From Drechmeria coniospora (taxonomy: Eukaryota; Ascomycota; Sordariomycetes; Hypocreales; Ophiocordycipitaceae), in the NCBI RefSeq assembly GCF_001625195.1, contig NC_054390.1:3992027-4056026 (forward strand): 64,000 nt of DNA, read 5' to 3'. The notes beneath the pieces are model-generated. The model ran no database searches, was not told the origin of the DNA, and saw only the letters and a list, made by a program, of their open reading frames with translations. Each line of letters starts with the position of its first letter. The first letter of the stretch is position 1. Below are positions 13,901 to 24,749 of this stretch, piece by piece. Position numbers and translations under genes: made by a program.

Positions 13901-13965
13901 CGCGTCATTCAAGGGCCATGCCATTCACGCCGAGGGATGCGTCATGCTCCGGCTTCCGTGGCCGG
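7950..13965. other. Six-kilobase gene desert
   Basis: No gene model I can support. Contents: a GGGA microsatellite at 8096-8119, dense TACGGAGTA/TACTTGTAC words at 8800-10110, a CTG-rich triplet run near 10160-10197, and another motif-dense stretch at 12000-13000. Stretches at 8150-8750 and 10500-12000 are GC-rich and open in several frames, but those frames show no recognisable domain, are low-complexity and overlap each other on both strands. Confidence 0.6.
8096..8119. repeat. GGGA microsatellite
   Basis: Six consecutive GGGA units in the upstream region of the ABC transporter, about 150 bp before its start on the opposite strand. Confidence 0.9.
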
Positions 13966-15616
13966 TTAGCCCATAATCATACCCTTCATGCCCGTCAAGT
14001 CTCCCTCCTTGGCGGCGATCTCAAAGTAGCCGTAAATGATGCTAGAGGTCCTCGTCAGCATCGAGCGGCGGCGGCAAGGTCGGGCAATCAGCGTCCGGGG
14101 GGGGGGGTAACTCACGTGACGGCAAGAAGGGTACCCGTGCCGGAGCCGAGGGCGCCCATGAGGTCGCTCGTGACGGAGAGGGCGCCGATGCAGGCGCCGC
14201 CAAAGGCGGCGGCCGTGGGGATGATGCGCTTGAGCTCCTTGTACATGCTCTGGTCGCGGTGACCGGCCATGACGAGGCCCTGGTCCTTTAGCTGCTTGGC
14301 CACGTCGCGGGGGCTCGAGCCCGACACCTCGATCCACGTCTTGGAGAAGAGGGCGCAGGCGCCGAGCATGTAGACGATGTACATGGCCGTGTGGATGGGG
14401 TCGAGGAGCGCGTCCTTGAAGCTTAGCGGCGGCGACATGTAGTAGGCGAGGCCCGAGACGGCGTAGAGCTGCGAGGAGCCGTCGTTGGCCTCCCAGACGC
14501 CGAAGAGGCGGACGAGGAGGTTCTCGGAGAAGCGCGAGTAGAGCATCTGGCTGATGAGGAAGACGTTGGACGACAGCGCCGACTGCAGCATGATGGGCAT
14601 GTTGGACGTGTAGAAGAGGCGGATCGGGTACGAGCCGCGGGCGCCGCGCTGGCGCGCCGACTTGACGGGGATCTCGACGCGCAGGCCCTGGAGGTAGATG
14701 ACGGCGACGAAGACGAGGATCGTGGCCAGCAGGTTCATGATGTTGGGCAGGTTCTGGCGGTAAAAGGCCTCCTGGAGGGCGCGCTGCTTGTTGGGCCACG
14801 TCATGAGCAGGTGGAAGAGGGCGATGACGGCGCCCTCGAACTCGGGACCGCGGCCCGTGTTGATGGTCGTCGGCGAAAAGGCCTTCCACATGATGGACTC
14901 GCAGATGTTGGTGGCGATGAAGAGCGAGATGCCGCTGCCGAGGCCGTAGCCCTTCTGGAGGAGCTCGTCGAGGAGGATGACGATCATGCCGGCGACGACG
15001 AGCTGCAGGATGAGGAGGAAGACGATGCCGGCGCCGAGGTCCGAGGGAGGCCCGTAGAGGCCGGTGAAGACGTAGACGGTGGCGGTGCCGGCCGAGAGGA
15101 TGAAGGCGAAGAGCTTCTGGGCCGTCTGGTAGAGCTCGCGGTCCGACTTGAGATCGAGGTTGACGTCGATCATGTGCGTGCCGGCGAGCAGCTGGAAGAC
15201 CATGCCCGACGAGATGATGGGCGTGATGCCCAGCTCCATCAGCGTGCCTCGGTTGCTCGCCATGACCATCCGCAGCCAGTACAGCGGATCCGAGTTGTCC
15301 GACGAGACGATGCCGTAGAGGGGCATCTGGCTCATGACGAGGAAGATGAGCAGCGTCAGGGCCGTCCACATCATCTTCTGGTTGAAGGGGACCTTGGTCT
15401 CCGGCTGCTGCACCTCGGGGAGGAACGGCACGAACGGTTTGACGAGGTCAAGGAATCGTACTGCGAGGCGCGGTACGGGTCAGCAACATGTCGCCGAGGG
15501 CCAATGGCGCGTGCCGTCGTCGTGGCCGCGCGACGGCCGAGCTCCCCGTCCGAGGACGAGAAGCTCGTCACGGGCTTGGGTGACGGGGACGCGAGGGGCA
15601 ACTTACGGGAACTCAT
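13966..15616 (-). CDS. SEC61: Protein transport protein Sec61 subunit alpha
   Basis: Pore-forming subunit of the ER translocon, which inserts and exports nascent proteins. Three exons: 15616-15607 (ten bases encoding M-S-S and the first base of a Leu codon), 15460-14116 and 14041-13966, giving 476 residues, the usual fungal Sec61 length. The conserved N-terminus [17 protein letters not shown] is rebuilt only across intron 1 (146 nt, donor GTAAGT). The C-terminus [13 protein letters not shown] lies in the last exon after a 74-nt intron containing an 11-base homopolymer C (coding strand). Ten membrane segments, the plug region after TM1 and the conserved cytosolic loops are recognisable. It is divergently arranged with MOD5; the two start codons are 500 bp apart. 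Confidence 0.97.
14097..14107. repeat. G11 homopolymer inside Sec61 intron 2
   Basis: An eleven-base G run on the plus strand lies in the last intron of SEC61, close to its donor. It is prone to length change but outside coding sequence. Confidence 0.9.
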
Positions 15617-16116
15617 TTCGGCGGCGGGCGGGTGGGACGAAACTACAGAAATGAAAGGAAGGGATCGAGACGCCCGCGGGAAGGGAAGGCAAGCGGAGCT
15701 TTGACGAGCTCTCGCGATGGGCTGGCGGTGGATAACCAGAGTTAGTGAGGAAGGGGGGAGATGGCGATCTGGCTTCCGAGCTGTTGCGCCCGAAATGTGA
15801 GATGTGTCCAGTCCAAAATTGGAGGTGCACGTGACCGGCAAGGGGTTTCGGCGCGGCATTCGGAAGCCTCCAGGTACCCTCCCAGTGCTGGTGCCTGGTT
15901 CGGCGCTCCGTCCCTACGCCATTCTGCATCGGGTGGGTGCTGGCAGGGACCTCTGCCTGTAATAAATTGTTCCAGCAGACACCACAGCACTCCGCACATC
16001 TGCTGCACTCTTCCGCCTCACATCCCATGAACGGTAGTGCGACGAATTCTTGATGAACATGGCCATGACCTATGCTTAGCCGCATCGGAACGCTCTTCCG
16101 GCGCAATGCTGCGACA
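15617..16116. promoter_or_regulatory. Shared divergent promoter region of SEC61 and MOD5
   Basis: 500 bp separate the two ATGs. No strong TATA box is seen on either side. The interval has no supported gene and must contain both 5' leaders and promoters. Confidence 0.5.
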
Positions 16117-17565
16117 ATGGCCGTCCGCACCCCCCCCGCCGATCCGCTCCTGGTGATCCTCGGGTCGACAGGGACGGGCAAATCCGACGTCGGTACCGCT
16201 CGAGTCCCGCTTCGTCCGACGGCATCGCTGACGAGCATCTAGCTGGCCGTCGAGCTCGCGACTCGCTTCGGGGGCGAGATCATCAACGCCGACGCCATGC
16301 AGCTCTACCGAGGGCTCCCCGTGCTGACGAATAAAATGCCGGTGCCGGAGCGGCGCGGGATCCCGCACCACCTCCTCGGCCACATCGCGGCCGACGAAGC
16401 CCCCTGGGACGTTGACGACTTCAAGCGCGAGGCAACCAAGGCGATGGCCGAGATTCGCGCCAGGGGCAACCTGCCGATACTCGTCGGCGGGACGCAGTAC
16501 TACGTCGACTCCCTGCTCTTCGCCGACGTCATCCTCGACGGCGTGCAGTGCGAGGCCCCCTCCGGGACGTTTCCCTTCCTCGACTCGCCGACGGAGACGC
16601 TGCTCTCGGAGCTGCAGAGGTGCGACCCCGTCATGGCGGAACGATGGCACCCCAACGACAGACGCAAGATCCAGCGCTCGCTCGAGATCTTTCTGCAGAC
16701 GGGCAAGCCGGCGTCGCAGTTTTACGCCGAGCAACGGGAACGCAAGGCGGCGGCGGCCAGCCGAGATGCCACTTCGTCGAGCCGGCCACGGTGGGAGAAG
16801 CTCCTGTTCTGGGTCCACTCGGACCGCGACGTTTTGCGCGAGCGACTCGACGAGCGCGTCGACAGGATGCTCTCCGGCGGCCTCCTCGACGAGGTCGGCG
16901 AGCTCGTCGACTTGAAGCGGCGCAGAGCGGCGGCGGGCCAGGCGCTCGACACGACAAAGGGCATCTGGCAGTCGATCGGCTACAGGCAGTTCGAGGCGTA
17001 CCTGGCGGCCCTCGACGGCGGCGCGACCGACGACGGCGGCCTCGACGATCTCAAGGCCAAGGCGGTGGAGGAGACGAAGTCGGCGACGCGGCGTTATGCC
17101 GTCCAGCAGACTCGCTGGATTCGACTCAAGCAGATGCGTCGGTTGCAGGAGGAAGGTGCCGAGGCTATGGACAGCCTCTATGTCGTCGACAGCACCGACC
17201 AGGCGCAGTTCCAGCAGGACGTCGTCCAGCCGGCCGCCGGCATCACGGCGCAGTTCCTCGCCGGCGAGGAGCGGCCTCGGCCTCGCGACGTCTCGGAGCG
17301 TGCGCGGCAGGTGCTCACGGCGGCCGCGGAGCCGCCGGCGCAGGAAAAGCCGTCGAAGCGCACGTGCGAGCTGTGCCAGACGGTGCTGGTGACGGAGCAG
17401 GCGTGGCAACGACACATCAAGGGCGTCAGCCACAGAAGGGCGTTGAGGAGGAAGCAGAGGCTCGCGCTCGTGCCCACGGAAGAGCGGGAGAGAGACGAGG
17501 CTGATGTCGGGACACGGCCGTCGAGCCCTGAGATTGGATCCATGTTCTCGTCACCCGCCGAATGA
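16117..17565 (+). CDS. MOD5: tRNA dimethylallyltransferase (isopentenyltransferase)
   Basis: Transfers a dimethylallyl group from DMAPP to A37 of UNN-decoding tRNAs, acting in cytosol, nucleus or mitochondria. Exon 1 (16117-16188) carries the P-loop GSTGTGKSD at residues 16-24. A 54-nt intron (16189-16242; donor GTCGGT, CTGAC branch, acceptor CTAG) is needed because its in-frame translation ends in TAG. Exon 2 (16243-17565) starts LAVELATRFGGEIINADAMQ, including the DMAPP/tRNA-binding segment, then NKMPVPERRGIPHHLL and VGGTQYY. About 464 residues in total. A matrin/U1-type C2H2 zinc finger (C-x2-C...H-x5-H, about residues 399-421) sits near the C-terminus, as in eukaryotic MOD5/TRIT1 proteins. 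Confidence 0.95.
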
Positions 17566-20200
17566 TGCAAAATCCCTCGGCGTCTGGACGCTTCTGCGCC
17601 GGCGTTCATCGAGGGAGGGGACGATTGTCGGCGCCGCACCAGAATGCTCCATCATTCCCCATAACCAAGACGGGGTCAAACCTCGCATGCGGGCCATCCA
17701 TTCTCATCAGAGTACTTGCGTCATGTCAGTCGGTCGCCACCCTCTCTCCTTTGGTCACCGCCACTCATGCACGTCTGCCGCGTTGTTCCCAAGCGTTGCT
17801 CCCAAGCGATGTTCCCGGGCGTTTCGCTCGAGGATACGTACTGGGCTTGCCGTCTTCGCCTCGTCCAACTTGTCGGATCAAGCAGATGACGGACCGACTC
17901 CTGCAGGGACGCAACCGCCTCGGCGGCATGGCCAGCCGCGTACGAGCCTCTTGTTTTCTCGCATTCATGGCCCCTCTAGAAGAAGAAGGCAGACGGCACA
18001 TGAAGAAAACGGGGACCGACTGTTCTGCCACGACAGAGGGTCATTCCACGGCCGACAGGGTCTCACCGCCGATGCCGAAAGACGAACGAGAGGGATCGGA
18101 GGCGCAGAGGAGAGGATGGGCGGATGGAAGCCATTGTGACGGCTGGTCACGAGGCCGGGTGGGCGTCGCGTGGCAGGCGGCGAGAGCGGCAAGAGCTATC
18201 CGTGATGCGAGAGCGAAGAAAAGTCGGACCCGACCAACGTTGGCTGCCGTTTTTTTATCGTGCCTCTCGGGTAGCGGGTAAGCCAGCTGGATGAGTTGTT
18301 TACCACAGTACGGAGTAAATCAGCAATAATTACTACTTCTAGGCAAGTACTTAGGTACTGTACTGTAGGTAAGCAGGTGTCTAGAACGTTACGGAGTGTT
18401 CATTAGCTACTTACAGTACTTACAGTACTTTGTACGTGTGCTTCTGAGTAGTAGTACTGTACTGTACGGCCAGGAAGTATGAACCGAGTACTAAGGTAAG
18501 TACTGTAAGTACTTGCACTTGTGCTTGTGGTGGTGTTAGTACCTACCTCGTAGTCCTGCGTACAAATACAAGCTATTACCGACTTGGCACGTACGGGAAT
18601 GGGTCAATCAAGCCGTGGCACGGCGTGCAGGCACTTGATCGTGGCACGGAGGACAACGGAATGCGGAGTACGGGGCCCGGGAGCTACGGTACATACATGT
18701 ACTTACTGTACACCGACATGTACTGTACGGCAAACCTGCTAGCGTTGACAAGTAATGATACTCGACGCTCGAACGGCGTACCAAGTAAGCGTGCAAGTGT
18801 ACGGAGTAAATACTCTGAACGAGTACTGTATTGTGAGTGGTCGGAATACGCGTATTTTCCCCCAATCTGATGCCGTAGGATGTGGCTGGCTGCTGGAGTA
18901 CAAGCAAGTACAGGTACGGAATACGAAGGAATACATGCAGGTTTACGCCTACTGCTCTCTGTACCGGTACCGCATTGCCGTTGGTGGTACGGAGTCTTTT
19001 GCCCCAAACTGGAGAAAACGAAAAAATGGCCGCCATCGTCAGTGTGAACTTGAGGACCTAGCAATTACGGAGTGCAGTACGGAGTACGGAGTACAGTAAG
19101 TCATACTTACTAGGTACCAGTTACGGAGTACTAGCATAGTGTTAATTATAGTACTTACTTAGGTGTTATACTTGGGAGCACTTGCATACCTACCTTGTAG
19201 TATGCTGCGACAGAGTCCCTACATAGGTACCCTACTAGGTAATTATCCATGCGGTTGTTTTCGTGCTCTGAGCGCACACTGACTTTAACGCTTGGCGTCC
19301 CCGATGACTGCTTTCTTTTCCCTTCGTGGCTGTCCGTCGACTCTGAGTCACACCGGAAGCCTCCTCGCATCACGTCCCGTGCAGGTGCGCAGGTGCAAAA
19401 ATACGCGTACGTGTCCACTGCGAGCGCCGACAGGGTGCGAGGCTTCTGCGACTCTGCGCCGCAGCCTCCGCCTGGCCGCATGCACGTCGCCGTCGTCACT
19501 TCTCACCTCCCCATGACGTGTGTGAGTCGAAACGAGGCAGAGCACTCGGACGGGCGTGAGTACGACGGGCAAGGTCGGGGAAGGAAGGGCAAGGCCGGGG
19601 ACGAAAGTGTCGGAAGGAGTAGGAAAGAGTCGGAACGAGTGAGAGGAGGAGAAGGTGGTGGTGGTGGTGGTGGAGGAGGAGGACGCGCTCAAGCATGCCA
19701 TGAACCATCCCCATCGTGAGCACATGCGTAGATTCTGCCATCTGATCAGAAAGGGCGGAATGGAAATGGACTTGTCCGGGTGGGAGCGGAGTTGGATGCC
19801 ATCTAGCCTGCCGCCTCCGACGAGCAAACCGCTGCAGTCCTGCAGTAGGCGTACAGTACGTAGCGCTGTGGAGGACATGCATTGCGGAGGACATGGGCTG
19901 TGCAGGACATGGGCTGTGCAGGACGTGCGTTGTGCCGGCAGGCGCTGCTACCGTCCGCGTGTGCTGTATGGCCTGTATTCCATGCATGTGGCATGCCGTG
20001 CGAAAGGCACACAACATTCCGTCTTCACCACTGCGGCGGCCACGCTGGATTCGTGACAAGTGACACATCGGGACGCATCCATCCATCTCCCTGCCCTCCG
20101 CTTGGCCATGGTGCTTCCGTCCCGTCTCTCCGCCCAGCACGCGGCGCGCCTTGCCCTGACCTGCGCTTGGCCGTCGGCACCGCTGGCCATTCTCCGCCGC
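17566..20200. other. Gene-poor interval after MOD5
   Basis: No supported gene. The first 700 bases are GC-rich, with an open frame that overlaps the MOD5 end and looks accidental. Bases 18300-19240 are saturated with TACGGAGTA, AGTACTTAC and ACATGTA words. A GGT/GGA triplet microsatellite lies at 19652-19683. Confidence 0.6.
19652..19683. repeat. GGT/GGA triplet microsatellite
   Basis: GGTGGT repeats followed by GGAGGA repeats. Noncoding context. Confidence 0.9.
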
Positions 20201-20209
20201 CTATAAAGC
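20201..20209 (+). promoter_or_regulatory. TATA-like element upstream of the Zn2Cys6 gene
   Basis: CTATAAAG occurs in a C/T-rich stretch about 1.2 kb before the ATG at 21427. It could serve a long 5' leader, but the region between also holds repeat words, so assignment is tentative. Confidence 0.25.
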
Positions 20210-21426
20210 CAATCTCCGCATCGGTCCGCCGCCCTCTCGTTTCGGCCACGTCTTCATGCCTCCGACCAAACAGGCCTGCCCGTGGGAACGGACGAGCTGC
20301 ACGCCGCGAGCGACCCTTGATTATTAGTTCGCCGCCTGCTGTGCCTTGCGCCGACACGGCTCCCCAGGCTGCCGCCAATCCTGTGCTGCGTTTGTTTCAT
20401 CTCCGCACCCTCGACCACCCTGACAGGAACCTCGCTGCACGAGTGCGCAGCCACCTACTGCAGCAGGTACTTTTAGCACTTGGTCGGTGGGCTGCAGGTA
20501 CGGAGTGCAGCGGTGCTAGGTACTAAATGCTGCTACAAGTACTTACGGAGTACATGTACGGACAGCAGCACGCTGCATGTGCGGCAAGTGTGTTCCTTGC
20601 ACGGGTACGGTAATTATTAACTCGTCAGCGCCGAGTCCTGTCGAGCTAAGTAAGTAGGTACTTACTTGTACACGATCGGTACCTGCTGCCGCCTGCCTAC
20701 GGTGCCCACTGGGTTCGGTGTGCGCTTCTAAACGGCCAACGGCAGCGGGCGCCTTCACGTCATGGTCCCTCTGCCCACCCCTCTGCCCACCCTCTGCACC
20801 GCTGCCGCTAGTTCGCTTCGGGCCCGCCGGTCCCTTTGCGACGAGGTCTCGCCCAAGTACATGCAAGTACAGTACGGAGTAATTACACGGCAGGTGGATC
20901 GACCGACTGCCTCGTCCATCGCCTGCGTCCAGATTCACGACGGGCAACAGGCAGCAGCATCTTGCACCGTCCGACCCTCGACGCCCGCCTCCCTTTACCG
21001 CTCCCTCGACGGCTGCAGCGCATGCCGATCATAGGACCGAGCTGCCTTCCTCGCTCTGCCCACCGATCGACCGACCCGTCCGCGAAGTCTGACCCCTGGC
21101 GCCTCCGTCCGCCCAGCTCGCTCAACCGACCGAGCCAAGGCGACGGATGCCACCGAATCCAGGCAGCACCAGCACCTGCTGCGCCGTCTGAATAGTACAT
21201 AACGGCAGGCCGACACCAGCACCGCCGTCGCCGCTGGCCTTGGTGCCTGACAACTTCTCTTCCACCCGCGCCCCGGAGTGGCCGACTTCGCCTTGCCTCG
21301 AGGCCACCTCTCCACCGTCGCTTCGCTTCGCACGCCTGATTTTTCCCCATCCGCCCGTGGCGACCCGCCGCCGATCCGAACCGGACGGACCATCCTCACC
21401 CCTCCCGCGTGCCTCGGAGCGTAGGC

Positions 21427-24019
21427 ATGGGAGAATCGAGGGCCATGTCGCCAACCCATCATGCCTTGTCCGCCGCCCCTCACCGGCACGCGCGCGTTCT
21501 CGCCTGCGTCCTCTGCCAGCAACGCAAGATCAAATGTGATCGCAATTTCCCCTGCGCCAATTGCGTCAAGGTTTGTCCCCCCCCCTCCTCTGACGTCGAG
21601 GCAGACCGACCGAGGCAAAAAAAAAAAAAAAGAGAGGGCGAGTCCGGCGGACGCTGACTTCTTCGGGGTCTCAGGCAAACGTCACCTGCACCCCCAGCAC
21701 ACCTGCTCCCGCTCGGAAACGTCGGCGGCCCAACCAGGACCTCCAGGAACGGCTGATGCGGTGCGAGGAGCTTCTCAAGCAGTATGCCGGCGCCGTCACC
21801 GTCGGCCGGAGCCCGTCGCCCGCGACGCCCACGACGAGCGAGTCGAGAGCCGAACCATCCGACTCGACGCCGGCGACGACGGCCTCGCCCCAGCAGAGCT
21901 GGAGGTCGGGCTGCAAGATGATCAGCGAGGATGGCAGCGTCCGCTTCATGGACAGCTACATTTGGGGCAGCATATCGGAAGAGGTGAGCTCGCGGCCCCG
22001 TCGTCTCGTCCTCGTCGTCTCGTCCCCGTCATCCCGTCCCCGTCGTCCCGTCCCCGTCGTCCCGTCCCCGTCGTCCCGTCCCCGTCGTCCCGTCCCCGTC
22101 GTCCCGTCCCCGCTGTCCCGTCCCCCTCGCCTTCTCCGCCGTGCTGACGCACGCCACGCAGCTGCAAGCGATGCGCGACATTGTCGAGACCGAAGACCCC
22201 GAGGACTCGAGCATTCTCGGCTCCGACGACCTCACCCCCGACAACAACACCGACCTCTTCTTCCCCGGCGACCTCTCGACCGCCAACCTGGACGACCTCA
22301 CGCCCGATCCCGTCCACGGCTTCCGCCTCTGGCAGATCTTCCTCGACCGCGTGAATCCCCTGACAAAGGTCATCCACGTGCCCACAGTGCAGCCCTTCGT
22401 TATGGAGGCCGCCTCCGGCATGAGCAGTCTTCCGCTGCACGTCCAAGCCCTCCTCTTCTCCATCTACGCCATGGCCGTCCTGTCCCTCACCGAGAGCGAG
22501 TCGATCCAGATGCTCGGCCTGTCCCGGGAAGCCGCCATGCAAAAGTTCACCGCCGCCACCAAGGTGGCCCTCATCCGCTTCAACTTTTTGAAAAACTACA
22601 ACATGGTCGCCCTCCAGGCCCTCGTCCTCTTCCTCGTTCGCCCCCCCTCCCCGCCGCCGACCGCCGACCCGCGCTGACCGCGACGAGCAGTTCTCCCTCC
22701 AGGGTCGCTACGACCGCCACGCCGCCTGGATCCTCAGCGGCACCGTCGTTCGCATCGCCCAGAAGATGGGCTACCACCGCGACGGCGAGACGCTCGGCCT
22801 CGACCCCTTCGAGACGGAGATGCGACGGCGCGTGTGGTGGCAGATCGCCATCCAGGACTCCAAGTACGCCATGATGTCGGGCCTGAGCCAGTCCCTGCTG
22901 CCGACCGCCTGCGACACGAAGCTGCCGCAAAACGTCAACGACGCCGACATCTTCCCCGGCTCGACCGAACCCGTCCGGCCGCGCGAGGGGCCGACGGAGA
23001 TGGCCTTTTGTCTGCTGCTCAACGAGGTCTACAAGTTCAAGATCTCGTCGGACCAGTCCTTCGACGGCCCCTCCTTCGAGGCCGCCATCATGGGCCAGGA
23101 TCTGGATCCCGACGGCGACGCTTCCGGCGCGCGCCAGACCCTCTTCAACAACTTCCGCGTCCTCGCCGAGGGGCTCGAGCGGAGGCTGATGGACCTCGAG
23201 ACCAAATACGTCGACGTCCACGCCGGCGACGTCCACCTCGCCGCCCTCACCATCCGACCCATGGTGACGAACAAGCTGTCGGAGATGCTCGTGCCCATGC
23301 GGGAGCAGCCCGAGTGGGGTACCGAAATCTTCGGACCCAAGGACAAGCTGTTCAAGGTCGTCGTCATGGGCAGCGAGCACAAGATTGACGCCTTCGAGCG
23401 CCTCAAGGACACGGGCTTTCTCTGGTTCATGAAGTTACACTTCCAGCTCGACATCTTCGCCGTCATGACCGGCCAGCTCTGCCAGCGGCCGACGGGCAGC
23501 CTCGCCGACCGCGGCTGGGCCGTCATCGAGCGAGTCTACGGCAGCTACACGGAGCTGTCGGACATGTCGCAGAAGCAGTACAACGTCCAGGCGCACTTCG
23601 TCCTCAAGGCCTGGAAGGCGCGCGAGAACGCGCTGCGGCAGGCCGGCCAGACGACGACGACGCCGGCGCTCATCGCCCGCCTGCGGGAGCTGCTTCAGCC
23701 GTTCGAGTCGCGCTCGTCCGGGCCGTCGTCGGCGACGCCGCCGATGCCGACGCTGCCGTCGCATCACCATCAGCAGCCACACGGCCAGCATCCCAACGTC
23801 AAGATGGAAAGCGCCGGGTCGATGCCGTTCGACCCCGCCGGCACCGACGTGGACCCGTTCCTCGGAGGCTACCTGGACATGCCGGCGTTGAACTGGGACA
23901 TGTTCGGCATGAGCGACAGCGCCGACCAGCTCTCGGCCGCCATGTTTGGCAGCATCGGGCTGGGAAACGTGTCCAACATTGGGGCGGTGAACAACATGAG
24001 GAACCCGAATTCTTATTGA
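21427..24019 (+). CDS. Zn2Cys6 fungal-specific transcription factor
   Basis: Nuclear regulator. Four exons: 21427-21570, 21675-21983, 22162-22635 and 22691-24019, all phase 0, encoding 751 residues. The binuclear zinc cluster spans the first intron, with cysteines at residues 27, 30, 37, 43, 46 and 53 (spacing C2C6C5C2C6C), and is followed by a basic linker (ARKRRRP) and a heptad-like segment for dimerisation. The middle carries the fungal-specific TF domain: HGFRLWQIFLDRVNPLTKVIHVPT, then a GRYDRHAAWILSGTVVRIAQ-type motif and MRRRVWW. The C-terminus has a Ser/Pro/His-rich tail. Introns are 104, 178 and 55 nt; the second contains a pyrimidine-rich minisatellite. The target pathway cannot be told from sequence. 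Confidence 0.93.
21617..21631. repeat. A15 homopolymer in intron 1 of the Zn2Cys6 gene
   Basis: Fifteen consecutive A residues lie inside the 104-nt intron, downstream of the donor GTTTGT. It is the longest poly-A I noticed near a coding region here. Confidence 0.9.
22003..22128. repeat. 15-bp pyrimidine minisatellite within an intron
   Basis: About seven units of CCCGTCCCCGTCGTC with few differences fill most of the second intron of the transcription factor. The intron's CTGAC branch site and CAG acceptor follow immediately. Confidence 0.92.
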
Positions 24020-24347
24020 CCGATGACATCGGCCTCATGGAGACGCGGCACGCGGCATGCCGTGCGTCTGGGCGAGAGGGGCAACGCGCCGGGAAGCGCA
24101 CTCCTCGACTCGGCGTTTGGATAAGATAAGACAAGGACGAGTCCCTCCAGCCCGCGCCTTTCCGTGCGTCAAGCAGGTCACAGGCACGCGAGAGGACCGT
24201 ACTGGGAACGGGCACGGTGACTACTCGGCTCATGTACAGTACTACATACTATGGAATAAACCCTGCTATGGTTCTCCTCCCCCTCCGCTCCGCAGAACGA
24301 CGACTCCGAGTCGCGTGACGTACATGCTCGATCGATTGGCCGACGGT
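24020..24347. other. 3' intergenic region, nothing recognised
   Basis: Presumed 3' untranslated region of the transcription factor and of the convergent small ORF. AATAAA-like sequence occurs near 24250. No other feature is supported. Confidence 0.4.
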
Positions 24348-24749
24348 CTACTCTGAATCGAACATGAGCGGGAATTCTCCCGGCATGGATGGGCGGCCAG
24401 GCTTCATGATGTCGTTCCGCGCCTCCACCTCGGGCTCCGTCGGGTTTCCCTGGCCATCCACCTCGCGGCGTCCCATTGGCTGGTGGCGTGCGCTTTCCAG
24501 CCATGGTTGCGGCTTCGCCGGCACCGTCTTCGCCCGCGTCGCCATGGCGGTGCGAACCGTGAGCGGGAGGCGCGGAGTCGTGACGGATAGCGTGAGCTGG
24601 ATGATGATGAGGGTTGAGACGACGAGGACGACGATGAGGGGCGCGTGAGCCACAAGACCTTCCAGAAGCGCAGGAGTCAGTTGGCTGGCGGCGGATGACT
24701 TTCTGGGTGCATCGCAGTAGGCCGCTGCTTGATTCTTGTAGGCAGACAT
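24348..24749 (-). CDS. Hypothetical small single-pass membrane protein
   Basis: ATG-initiated single-exon frame of 133 residues, convergent with the transcription factor. A hydrophobic helix (APLIVVLVVSTLIIIQLTLSV, written from about residue 36) is flanked by a polar N-terminus and a hydrophilic, Pro/Glu-rich C-terminus. No family recognised. It has a plausible start context, but the region is GC-rich and long open frames can arise by chance. Confidence 0.4.
   Translation of the reverse strand: MSAYKNQAAAYCDAPRKSSAASQLTPALLEGLVAHAPLIVVLVVSTLIIIQLTLSVTTPRLPLTVRTAMATRAKTVPAKPQPWLESARHQPMGRREVDGQGNPTEPEVEARNDIMKPGRPSMPGEFPLMFDSE

Noticed and set aside
17562..18281. 239-codon plus-strand frame after MOD5
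   Set aside because: Overlaps the MOD5 stop region, has no domain, is low in complexity, and comes from GC-rich DNA where long open frames arise by chance.
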